From Siderastrea siderea (lineage: Eukaryota > Cnidaria > Anthozoa > Scleractinia > Rhizangiidae), in assembly GCA_964030785.1 (NCBI GenBank), contig OZ034966.1:645501-709500 (forward strand): a DNA stretch of 64,000 bases. Direction: 5' to 3'. This document shows, piece after piece, positions 1-9,197 of the stretch (position 1 is its first letter; every line of letters starts with the position of its first letter). The notes beneath the pieces are model-generated. The model was given only the letters and a program-made list of their open reading frames with translations, searched no databases and was not told the origin of the DNA. The position numbers and the translations under genes were made by a program.

Positions 1-523
1 AAAAGTGGTGGGAATTTTGGCCGCACGTCCGCGTCGGTGAGAAGCGGGAAAATAGGGAAGTTTGTGTTTTTGCTGTTGAATCGCTGTCGAGCATTCGTAG
101 CAAGCGTCTAGCAGGAAAATGCTTTTAAAACCTCTGAAACAAGAGGTTATTATTGTGGTCACTGGGGTGGCATTAAGCTGATTTATTGAAAATAGCAAAA
201 CAAAGAAAAGGTGCATTAAAAATGAATTCTGCCAGCGTCTCACACTGCTGGCGAGCTAACAAGAGCGCTGACTTACAAAAATGTCATAATGACAGAAGAG
301 ATTGTAGTTTTCTCAGGGGGATCGTGGGAAAGTATTCAATATTACTGATATGCCGGCACTGCAGAACATAAATATGTTCTGGTTTACAATGTACTCAGTT
401 TTAATCTTTACTGATCCATAGCTATACTCTGCTCATATGCACATCATTGTGGTGTTTATACAGAAAAGATTAATTAGTTTAAAATCATGTTCCACTGTAT
501 CATGTATAGGGGAACCCAGCGAT
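1..523. other. Upstream region of the first small gene
   Basis: I see no recognisable protein or RNA gene here. The short open frames have no domain signature. The 3' part may be 5' UTR or a leader intron of the gene that starts at 524: an AG at about 509-510 (after GTATCATGTATAG) could be an acceptor just upstream of its ATG. No clear TATA box or initiator was identified. Confidence 0.4.
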
Positions 524-1470
524 ATGGTTGTTTCTGATCAAGCCGCACCCTTAGAGGATCAACCGAATGAGCAGGAAGATCAGACGTTAGTGCACGTGGC
601 CCGTGGCTTTTTGGACGGAATGAAATCCAAAGCGAATGAGCTAGGAAACAAAGCTGAAGGATACTTGAACAAGGCGCAAGGTAAGTTATTCACACGTTTA
701 ACTCACGGTACAACTGAGGGTAAAGAAGCTAACTTTCTGAATATGATAATACTAGCTAATACTGGTCGAATCACAGCTGGAGGTGGGAACTGTGCCGTTC
801 TCAGATATATGACATTTTACAGTTTTTAACCAAGGTTTTTGTTTGCCAACCTAAATGGATGACATTTCGCGGAACTCTGTTTCTTCTCATCCGACCCTAT
901 CTACTGTAGACTTGTCTTGGCTATTAAAACTAGCTCACATCATACATTTGTGTCTCCTTCTCAGAAAAGGTTAAGGAAGCGAAAGACAAGACTTCATCCA
1001 TGCCTGATGTCGACCTGTCAAAAATACCTGGAAGTTTGGGGAAAAGAATGGGTAGCCTTAAGCAGGTTGTGAAAAGTTACATGGACTCTTATGGCCCGAG
1101 TGTGCGTGACGTCATGAGATACTTGAGTAAACGGCAAGGTAAAACTGATGAATGCAAATTGGAGTGAAATCTGTGTAAATTGTAGAAGCAATTAATGGGT
1201 AATGGAACACTTTGCATTGCATCTCCTTACTTAAAAAAATCGCTTCAGGATATAATCAAAGGACTCAAACCCAACTCCAACGACTAAGCTCATTTTGCGC
1301 GATAGCCGCTTTACTGACCGCACGAATCACCACGCACCCTATCAACAAAACTCTAGGGGAAGGGGTGGGGAGGGGAGGCAGCTCGCAAGTTAAAGTTCAA
1401 AGCCTTATAATATAAAGACTAATGTTGGGATGTTTTTCCTCTCTTTGTTTTACCAGACCATGGCGAGTGA
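524..1470 (+). CDS. Small Lys/Glu-rich helical protein, three exons, unknown function
   Basis: Spliced model: exons 524-680, 965-1138 and 1457-1470 (stop TGA at 1468-1470), giving 114 residues. Both introns are phase 1 with good GT..AG borders (GTAAGT after 680, CTCAG before 965, ACCAG before 1457), and exon 2 is exactly 58 codons. The protein starts MVVSDQ, has an acidic N-terminal stretch (about residues 5-25), then long helices rich in Lys, Glu and Ala (about 28-75) and a basic C-terminus. I see no signal peptide, membrane segment or cysteine pattern. In-frame ATGs at 437 and 487 are possible, but 524 follows a plausible acceptor and begins the charged sequence. The helix-rich composition resembles amphipathic lipid-binding or LEA-like proteins, but this is only a resemblance; the family is not recognised. 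Confidence 0.55.
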
Positions 1471-2290
1471 AATGAAATCTGATGCAGCAGACTTTGAAGA
1501 CAACAGCGATCAGTATTGAGTCCAGGCATATACATGAATTTCAAAGGGGAAGGGCGTGCTTTTATGACAACTATTTTCTGACTTAGTGAGTTGAAACTTT
1601 ATAACAAATAATCATCTACAGATAAAATCTCATAAAACTGAACATACAAAAACGAGGAGGATTTTGTACGGCTATAGAAAAAAAAAATAGAAAAGATACA
1701 AAACAAGTTCTGACTTAACAATTTTAGGTCTACCGCTCTGCCTCCCTTTTTTAAAAAATTCCAAGAACATTGCACAATTTCGTCGAATTGGTGAATATCT
1801 GTGTGGGTGCAAAAAGAACTTAGCACTATTTTTGTAGACTTTTTGTAAAATGAAAATTCATTGTGATTTTACTATTATTTTTTATATCCCACCATCCGAA
1901 GTGACTAGTCGTTTTCCTTTATTTATTTGTTTTACCTGTGTTGTGTATAATCAAGGAATAACTTGATCGTTGTTTTTGTACTAATAAAGGAACACAAGAG
2001 GCAAACGTGACTGTTTTAAGGAATTCTTTCGAATAATGTAACCTTAATTACTATAAAAGAAACTCCCGGCACTCTACTATTCGGCTATTCGATCAGCTTT
2101 ACTGATTAGTTTACAGCACGCTCCTTGAAAGAACGGATCGGAATGGATGGCCTTGGATTGCGTTTCTTTTTGTAGAAAACAAACGATGAAATCGAAGTAT
2201 ATTTTGACGCAGCTCGACCGCAAATTTTTTCTTGAATAGAAAGTGACGAGAAGGATCCCTTAAAAGGTGGCTTTCAAATTTAATTTAATT
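1471..2290. other. 3' flank of the small gene
   Basis: This is AT-rich non-coding sequence. An AATAAA at 1983-1988 is the best + strand polyadenylation signal for the gene ending at 1470. I see no other gene. Confidence 0.4.
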
Positions 2291-2741
2291 GTTGCCGTAT
2301 TTACTCGATTAAACGCCGCCCTCGAATAAACGCCGCCCTGGATTAAACGCCGCAGATGGAAGCAAAATTACCAATAAACGCCGCCCTCGAATAAACGCCA
2401 CACCCAATCAGAAGAATGCGGCGTTTATTCGAGGATTATAAGAAAAAAAAAATAACAAGAACGGTAAAACTCGGTAATCTACACATGAACGTTGTAGATA
2501 TCACAAGCCAGACAATTATGATTCTTTCTCAGCAAAAAAGCGAGACATTGGAACTTTAAACATGTTTCTGTTTTACATAGTATTTACGAATGATTTACCG
2601 TAATTATTATCATTGATTTAAGAAATATGATTTCGAAATAAACGCCGCCCTCGAATAAACGCTGCCCTTGATTAAACGCCGCATCGGAAACGCTAAAAAT
2701 TTAATAAACGCCGCGGCGTTTAATCGAGTAAATACGGTAAC
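2291..2741. mobile_element. Non-autonomous inverted-repeat element with CGCCGC motifs
   Basis: The left end (from 2291, reading GTTGCCGTATTTACTCG) and the reverse complement of the right end (to 2741, GTTACCGTATTTACTCG) match for about 29 bases and continue into AATAAACGCCGC-type subrepeats. The same AATAAACGCCGC block recurs inside at about 2326-2400 and 2638-2665. There is no open frame, so this looks like a MITE-type DNA element of about 450 bp. No convincing target-site duplication is visible. Confidence 0.7.
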
Positions 2742-2951
2742 CGTCATACACGTTTTTGAAAGTTGACTATAAGTTGTTATAGTACAATGCTAAGTTTTAG
2801 CGTGCTCCCATTGGCCGAAATCAATCACGTGACGCGATAGTAATTCTCCTCAGCGGGCGCATATCAGCGCATAGTGCCCGTTTTTGGCAATTTTTGCGCA
2901 AAATTTAGCGTTGTACAATGAAGAGAATAGAGTCCTTCTATCTCAGGCCCT

Positions 2952-3067
2952 ATGTGTGATAGGTTTCCTCGGAAATTTGATGTTCAAACTTCATATAAGC
3001 CCTCGAACTACGTTCTCGGACTAATATTTATTGTGAACATCAAATTTCCTCGGGCAACCTATCACAC
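2952..3067. repeat. Foldback repeat
   Basis: The left arm beginning GTGTGATAGGTTTCC at 2952 is the inverted, slightly diverged copy of the right arm ending ACCTATCACAC near 3067. Each arm is about 33 bases and the spacer is about 50 bases. It is non-coding. Confidence 0.6.
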
Positions 3068-3204
3068 GATAGTCCAGGTGAGTGTAGGCCCATTGACGTA
3101 CGTTAATCTACATATGAAATGACTCCTGAGTTCAAACCTTTCGAACCGCTGTTATCGGCTGTTGGTTGCGCAAGAAGTTCAATACTGAATTCGCAGGCTA
3201 TACT

Positions 3205-3330
3205 TTTATTGACCGAGTGGGAGGGCCAGACGGCAAAATATTTGGCTCGAGGTCATGGCGTACGAGGTCCGTGTACCATGACCGAGAGCCAAATATTTTC
3301 CCGCCCTGCCGACCTAACTCTGTCAATAAG
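3205..3330. repeat. Foldback repeat around AAAATATTTGGCTC
   Basis: There are two arms of about 58 bases in inverted orientation. AAAATATTTGGCTC and GGTCATGG on the left are mirrored by CCATGACC and GAGCCAAATATTTT on the right, and the outer parts (TTATTGACCGAG / CTCTGTCAATAA) also match. It has no coding content and is probably a short non-autonomous transposon. Confidence 0.6.
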
Positions 3331-3482
3331 TATGTTATCATAGCACCATTTTCATGCTTAATACTTTCTTTACGCCATGTGGCGCATAAGGCCCCTTCAT
3401 GCTTAATATTTTTGGAAAATTTCCAAACAATTGCTTGTAAATACTCAGTGAATGTTAAAGTGCGTGCACGCTAAACTGATGG

Positions 3483-3548
3483 CGTGTACAGGGCCGGACG
3501 GCTTTTTCCGGACTGGCTTGCGACAACCCGTCCGGCCCTATACACGTC
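3483..3548. repeat. GC-rich hairpin
   Basis: CGTGTACAGGGCCGGACGG at 3483 pairs with CCGTCCGGCCCTATACACG ending near 3546 (about 19-bp arms with one mismatch), separated by about 27 bases. Confidence 0.6.
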
Positions 3549-4290
3549 AACTCACCAATACATTTTCTATGGAATTGTGTTATCGAGGCCGTACGGTGGT
3601 ATATAATAGTCCATATGCGTTTTGGGCCTACATTCTACTGTCGCTCGGCAACGTCGCGGATAACGAGACACCTCTTCAGACTTCTCGCGGTCAATGAAGC
3701 AAGTCACAGGGGATCTTAAAACTGATTTCCCAGACGACACGACCGGCATGCCCCTGAATTCTAGGATTTCCTTTCTTGGCGCACTTCTGCTTGATTGCAT
3801 ATTCTTTTGGCGTTTGTGGCTTGATGCAGTGTCATCAGAACTCGTCAAAAAGAAAAATACAGTGACTTTCTGTTTTCATTCGTGATTTGGGACATCGACG
3901 TTCTCGTTGCTAGTGGTCCGTAATCAGCCGATATTATGCCCCTCTCGCGATCGCAACGCTAGTAAACAGAGGTAATCTCGCGGGGGAAACCCTAAGATCG
4001 TCTGTGTGGGAGGCTAAAAAAGAGGTTTCTTGCGAGACGTACATATATACGATCATATCACCTTTTGTGATGCTGATCTTCTCTTCACAGTGTGGTTATG
4101 ATCACACTAACGCAATAATCATGATCGCAGTTGATCAGAGACGACGCAAGTGCCAACGCCAAAGTTTGTCTCTGCATGAGAGGAAAAATAAAAATAATAC
4201 AAGGACCAATTCGAATTCAACGTTTCGGCGACTTCATGACGCTATTATCAAGGAATGGAAAAGTAAAAAGCCATTGGAGGTACGCAAAAG
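3549..4290. other. Intergenic, nothing recognised
   Basis: Short frames on both strands overlap one another and show no domain or splice pattern. I see no supported gene. Confidence 0.35.
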
Positions 4291-4293
4291 AGC

Positions 4294-4380
<87 letters not shown>
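4294..4380. repeat. Compound trinucleotide microsatellite (CAT)n-(CAG)n
   Basis: About 16 CAT units are followed directly by about 12 CAG units. The long open frames around it exist only because of the repeat. Confidence 0.95.
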
Positions 4381-5049
4381 CAAAATTTTGCAGGGAGCCT
4401 TCGTCACAAACGTAGTTTTCGGTGGGGCCTGCATAACGAAAGATGCTTCCTTTTCCAAGAAATGGCCTACAAGCTTTGTATGTTCATCTCTGTATGATTT
4501 TAACCATGCGTGATTGATTGATCGATCGATATGCGTTTATAATTTGCCCAGTGTATCGATATAAAAGGCATGTGATTTTTTTAAAAATTGTTTCAAATCG
4601 TAAATAAGGTAGAATTGCGACTGTACCTTCGAATTCGCGTGGATTATCTTTACTAACTTCGGGTGATGAAGCCTTTGAGTAATCTTCAGAAGACTTTGGT
4701 TCGTCGAAAAATAACCTATTGAAGACTTATGGAGAAGACGCTGTGTCCCGAAGGCATTTTGGAAGTTGTATGCACCAGTAATGGGGTCCAGGCAAGGTGA
4801 ATGAAGATCAAAAAAATAATAATAGCAAATATTGTAGCGTGTCTTCTATACCACTGGTCGGTTGTACATCCCCGTAGAAACGCAACAGGGTTGCCCTTTT
4901 GTTTGTAAATTCCGTTGTGCTCTGCCTTTATATGATTCTCTGACTTCCGGTTTCTGGAGTATAGGATGGCCGGAAATCAAGTCTCGCGATAGAATACGGA
5001 CTATTTTCAGCAGCGAAGAGCTGTTTCCGATTATTCGTTGAAATGCTAA
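4381..5049. other. Intergenic, nothing recognised
   Basis: I found no recognisable gene, RNA or terminal repeat. A GATCGATCGAT run lies near 4515. Confidence 0.35.
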
Positions 5050-5210
5050 AAGTTCCTATAGTTTTGTAGTCATTTTATGTATTTGTGTCACAGTTAATTT
5101 TATATTTTTCATTGTTATTATAGTTATCTTATAGTTACCTTTTTATTGTTAGTTAGATATTAGCAGGGGTATTCCCCCTGCTAGACACTTGAGACACGTA
5201 AATAAAATTC
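5050..5210 (+). mobile_element. Probable LINE 3' end with stem-loop
   Basis: An AT-rich tail is followed by a small hairpin (GCAGGGGTATTCCCCCTGC, 5163-5181), then TAGACACTTGAGACACGTAAATAAA and a microsatellite. A second copy of this layout (hairpin, then CACTTGACACGTAAATA, then a simple repeat) occurs at 20194-20290. That suggests a shared retrotransposon 3' terminus. No reverse transcriptase frame remains. Confidence 0.4.
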
Positions 5211-5370
5211 ATCCATCCACCCATCCATCCATCCATCCATCCATCCATCCATCCATCCATCCATCCATTCGTTCGTTCGTTCGTTCGTTCGTTCGTTCGT
5301 CCGTTCATTCATTCATTCATTCATTCATTCATTCATTCATTCATTCATTCATTCATTCATTCATTCATTC
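5211..5370. repeat. Compound tetranucleotide array (CATC)n-(CGTT)n-(CATT)n
   Basis: Three related tetranucleotide blocks run without a break: (ATCC)n, then (GTTC)n, then (ATTC)n. They follow directly after the probable LINE tail. Confidence 0.95.
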
Positions 5371-5640
5371 AGAACGGAAACATTTAATTACATATCAGTT
5401 TTGTCAAAGTGATATGCATTTGCTATCCCCAATTCTGTTTTTCATCTGCAATGGTGCTGTGCACAGGGGTCAGAGAAAACACTGCAAATGTTTGGACCCG
5501 GTTATTTAGTTCGAAAACGGGTTTCCTACCGATAGATATACTTTTTTACACGGAAAATACGCTGATACAAGATTTCCACGTAGAGATCCGATGCACGGTC
5601 TGTTTCCGTTTGCACTCCTCAATAAAGACAGCACCTCTCA

Positions 5641-6128
5641 CTTGGGGGCCCCCACTATTAACTGTGCGCCTACAACTGTGCCGAACTATAACTGTGTGCC
5701 ATACACTATTACTGTGCCCCACTACAACTATGCCCGACTATGAACTATGCCCTACTATGAACTGTGCCCCATTTCACTGTGGACTGTGCCCCACTATTAC
5801 TGTGCCCCACTGTGAACTGTGCCCCACTATGAACTGTGCCCCACTATGAACTATGCCCCACTATGAACTGTGCCCCACTATGAACTGTGCCCCACTGCAC
5901 TGTGAACTGTGCCCCACTATTACTGTGCCCCACTGTGAACTGTGCCCTACTCAAATGTGTTCCACTTTCACCATGCCCCATGCACTATTACTGTGCCCCA
6001 CTACAACTGTGCCCCACTATAACTGAGCCCCACTATGAACCGTGCCCAACTAGTAGTGTGCCCCACTACAACTCTACCCTACTATAATTGTGCCCTACTA
6101 TATATAACTGTGCCCCACTACAACTCAA
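5641..6128. repeat. Minisatellite with a 17-bp unit
   Basis: The unit is close to GTGCCCCACTATGAACT and is repeated with shorter and diverged variants (GTGCCCCACTATTACT, GTGCCCCACTACAACT). The open frames through it are repeat artefacts. Confidence 0.9.
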
Positions 6129-6720
6129 GCTTCTGATTATATTCAAAAGGTTGTTACGCAGTATAAGTGAGACCAAACAAATGACACTCGAGCGAGGAAT
6201 AACGCATTTATAGCGGTACTCTCTCAAGTGTCTTTCCTTTCGTTGTGAACATAAGTTTTAATATTACCGGAAGCATAACAAATAATTGGCATTGGAATCT
6301 CGCGCATCTCTTTCCTATATCTCTGACTGAAATTAATGGACATTTCGTTGACAGTTTTTATCACTTCGCCAGAAAATGTCCGGTCAAAAATAGGTTTTGT
6401 CCGGTCAAATCCTTGGACGGCCGGACAATTTGTCCGGTCGTTTACGCTTGTAAAGAAAAATTTAATGCCTAGCTTCAGGCTATAAATTTTTAAAGGAACA
6501 GCAAGATTGGCGTTCGTGAATAAAAAGGGGAAAAGACAGAATGAGATACTACCAGACCAAGAACTTTTAATAAATGATTCATAATAGTGGTTGTAAAATT
6601 TCCGGTGGTTGCAAATTTTCGCTTTCAAGTATTCAAAATGAAAAAAGAGAATTGCCTGTTAGTATCATTTCCCCGGTCCTTTTAATAAGATATAGTACTG
6701 AAACATTTTACGTGACAAAA
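6129..6720. other. Intergenic, nothing recognised
   Basis: No gene is supported. A clustered CCGGTCAAA/GTCCGG motif at 6378-6440 (GTCCGGTCAAA about three times) is the only local pattern noted. Confidence 0.35.
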
Positions 6721-6729
6721 TGCCAGCTG

Positions 6730-7060
6730 AAATTATGAATATATGAAACCATATATTTGAACTGCGGAATGAAGAAATAAATGTAAAGAAGATCCTCGCA
6801 GTTATTAACGCAACTTATGCAGTTGCGAAAGGAAGCCTGAAAAAATCAGGCTTGCCGGGATTCGAACCCTGACCTCTGCGATACCGGTGCAGCGCTCTAA
6901 CCAATTGAGCTAACAAGCCAACTGGGAGCTGGTCATTAAATTGGTTCGTAATATACCCGGGAAAGATGAAGATGAAATTATGAATGTATGAAATCATATA
7001 TTTGAACTGCGGAATGAAGAAATAAATGTAAAGAGGATCCTTGCAGTTATTAACGCAACT
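6730..7060 (-). mobile_element. tRNA-containing element with 86-bp terminal direct repeats
   Basis: Two direct repeats of about 86 bp (6730-6815 and 6975-7060, few mismatches) enclose about 159 bp carrying a tRNA-like segment on the - strand. The whole unit is flanked by TGCCAGCTG at 6721-6729 and 7061-7069, which reads as a 9-bp target-site duplication. It has no coding capacity. It could be a tRNA-derived SINE present as a partial tandem array, or a very small terminal-repeat element. Confidence 0.65.
6849..6919 (-). repeat. tRNA-like segment (anticodon-loop position GGT), SINE-type
   Basis: On the - strand a 7-bp acceptor stem (GGCTTGT / GCAAGCC), an A-box-like TAGCTCAATTGGTTAGAGC and a B-box GGTTCGAATCC are visible. 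The anticodon stem has a mismatch, position 33 is C rather than U, and the variable/T-arm region is short. I therefore read it as tRNA-derived repeat sequence rather than a working tRNA-Thr gene. Confidence 0.6.
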
Positions 7061-7615
7061 TGCCAGCTGTTGAGATAAACACGGGTGTTTTCCTGGGAAA
7101 ATGGGTTCTGACCGCCGCAAAAACTATGGTTGTGGACAGAAAAAACAGAAGGCACTAGCTCTGTTATACTTGGAGTCGGAACCATTGCCGAAAGCTGTGA
7201 ACTCAAGCGATTTGCCAACTGAGTTCGCTGGAGGTGATCAGCTCTCGGTTCCGTACGCAGTTTCGATGATGTCAGCTCTTCGCATAGACTGAGAGTGGTT
7301 TCGATTTTTCTTCTGTTAGAGTTATGGCTCATAACTTTTCGGTTTACAAAGTGTTTCCGCTTCGCAGCAGAAAACAACAAAAATGAAGTCCTCGAAGTCC
7401 TCCGAACAAATCTGAGGCAAATCTGTTTTAAACGTGGCCGTTGTCGTTTTCAGTCATTACTTATTTGACATTTGCCCGCCATTTTCCTATTTATAGTTAA
7501 GGCAAGCAGTTCCTTTGGCAAATTTACATGCACTTTTAGCTGTCACAAGACATCCTGCCTAAGCCTGAGCCCCATTCCCCCTTCCCTGAAAGGCAAACGC
7601 CTGCGACAGCCTACC

Positions 7616-8064
7616 CCCCGGGGGATACTACCTATAATGGCCTATACGGGTAGGCTCCACCCGAAAGGGGTACCTTTTCCAGGCTTCAGGTATATTAAAG
7701 GGTAGGGATTTCACGGGCTGAAGTATATGAAAGGGTAGGGAAATCTGTCCTTTAGGTATTTAAAAGAGCCTTTAATCAAAATATTTCGAGTAGATAATAA
7801 TATTGGTTTTTGGTTAACATCTCTTCCGGTAATACTATTCTCCCCTACTATCGTTCATTAACTGCGTTCCAAGGGTTTAGAAAAGTGATGCAGTGTTATT
7901 AACCAGGTATGTGAAAAGGGCGCCATTTTTCAATGGAAGGTATACAAAAGGGGCACCTTTTCGGTCAAAAATGGTATCTAAAAGGGTATATACGTAAGGG
8001 GTTGGACCTCGTGGCGGAGCCTCCCCGTATAAAACTTTGTTGAGTAGCACCCCCCCCCCCCGGG
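7616..8064. mobile_element. Inverted-repeat DNA element flanked by CAGCCTACC
   Basis: The left end CCCGGGGGATACTAC...TATACGGGTAGGCTCC is matched in inverse by the right end (GGAGCCTCCCCGTATA ... GTAGCACCCCC...GGG). CAGCCTACC occurs directly outside both ends (7607-7615 and 8065-8073), consistent with an 8- or 9-bp target-site duplication. There is no transposase frame, so it is non-autonomous, and the target size would suit a hAT-type mechanism. Confidence 0.75.
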
Positions 8065-8073
8065 CAGCCTACC

Positions 8074-8670
8074 ATCGAATTCACTCAAAACCCTGCTAAG
8101 AGAGCTTTTCAGACACTAGTTATATCAAAACAAAAATAACATCAGAAAAGGCAAAACAACTGAAAAAAGAATGAAATCAATCTAAAGGAGTTAATCATTG
8201 AACTATTTAAGATCGAAGGGATTTTTAACCCTTTCCCGCCCGCCTTTTTTTACTAAAAAAACCGCATTTGTTTACGATTAAAGCGTTTTTTAAGTGCTGT
8301 GTTGCCAAATGCCAGTAAAGTTTGCTACAAAAGCGTTTTCTTACACTTTAGCTAGATTTTGAGTCAGCTTCTGTTGTAAATTGTACAATACTTTACTTTC
8401 ACGCATGCGGACAAATCACGATTGCGGATTCATTTCCAAGTTTTTTCTCGCTTCTTTTGCTTTCCTTTTTCTCTCCCTTTCTTTTCCCTTTATCTTCTAC
8501 CCTTTATCCCCTTTCTATCCACTGCAAAAGTTTGGCCTCAGCCCTTCTAAAAACCTGGAAATCGAACATTGATCAACTAGGTGACTTGGCCTATTTTACC
8601 ACCATCTTTGCACCCAAAATTGGACACGTTTTTCTGGTATAGCTCTGCCAGAATTTGGTCGATATTCAAA
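8074..8670. other. Upstream of the signal-peptide ORF, pyrimidine-rich
   Basis: This stretch contains a pyrimidine-rich segment at 8450-8520 and no gene with recognisable features. Confidence 0.35.
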
Positions 8671-8868
8671 ATGGCCACGCGTATGGATGGATCTGTTCTT
8701 CCTGTGTTAGCTGCTTATCTTATGCTTGTGATGACGCCACAAGTGGTTCAATGTCTCCGGGTCGAAAACGTCCCAGAAATAAGACTCTTGGCGGGAAAGA
8801 GTTTAACCAAACAATCCAAAATCGTTTATCATGACAAGCCTTACTCTTTTGAGACAGATTTTGGTTGA
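8671..8868 (+). CDS. Short signal-peptide ORF, unknown (65 residues)
   Basis: ATG at 8671, TGA at 8866-8868. Residues 1-27 look like a signal peptide (Met-Ala-Thr-Arg, then a hydrophobic LPVLAAYLMLVMTP core and a VVQC cleavage region), followed by about 38 polar residues. No strong splice donor lies inside the frame. It sits 262 bp upstream of the mosaic sushi gene on the same strand. It could be a small secreted peptide, an unused first exon, or a gene remnant. I do not recognise it. Confidence 0.3.
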   Translation: MATRMDGSVLPVLAAYLMLVMTPQVVQCLRVENVPEIRLLAGKSLTKQSKIVYHDKPYSFETDFG

Positions 8869-9130
8869 TTAATCAGGTTTAATGGGAAAAAAAAGAAACA
8901 CTTGAAACAAAATATCCTTTTCTATTAATAGTCGGATGCACGGCGAGGTTTGACTTCCTGACCTTAACCAATTCACATTTTTCATCACCTAAGTTGAAAC
9001 GTGAGATAAATTAAGCTGAGACGTCAAAACAGATTAAAATAATTTCGTGCGGTTCGATTGACTCAAATCCCTTGGTTTGACTGCAACGTGCTTTTTATCG
9101 TTGAAATTTGTAGACTTAAGAGAAGTATAA

Positions 9131-9197
9131 ATGGACATCTTTTACCGAGGAGTATTTTGGATCCTTTTGTTTGGTCATTTCACAAGATCTCAGGAAG
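9131..9197 (+). CDS. Exon 1: signal peptide of the mosaic sushi protein
   Basis: It encodes MDIFYRGVFWILLFGHFTRSQ plus Glu, a typical hydrophobic signal sequence, and ends in phase 1 at a GTAAGA donor. The next exon (10500) completes the codon and continues Glu-Glu-Cys, so the frame is preserved. Confidence 0.8.

Noticed and set aside
4004..4513. Poly-Ile/Ser or poly-Ala open frames
   Set aside because: They are created by the (CAT)n(CAG)n microsatellite; no other coding signs.
6849..6919. tRNA-Thr gene
   Set aside because: It has an anticodon stem mismatch, C at position 33 and a shortened T-arm region, and it sits inside a repeat unit. It is treated as a tRNA-derived repeat.
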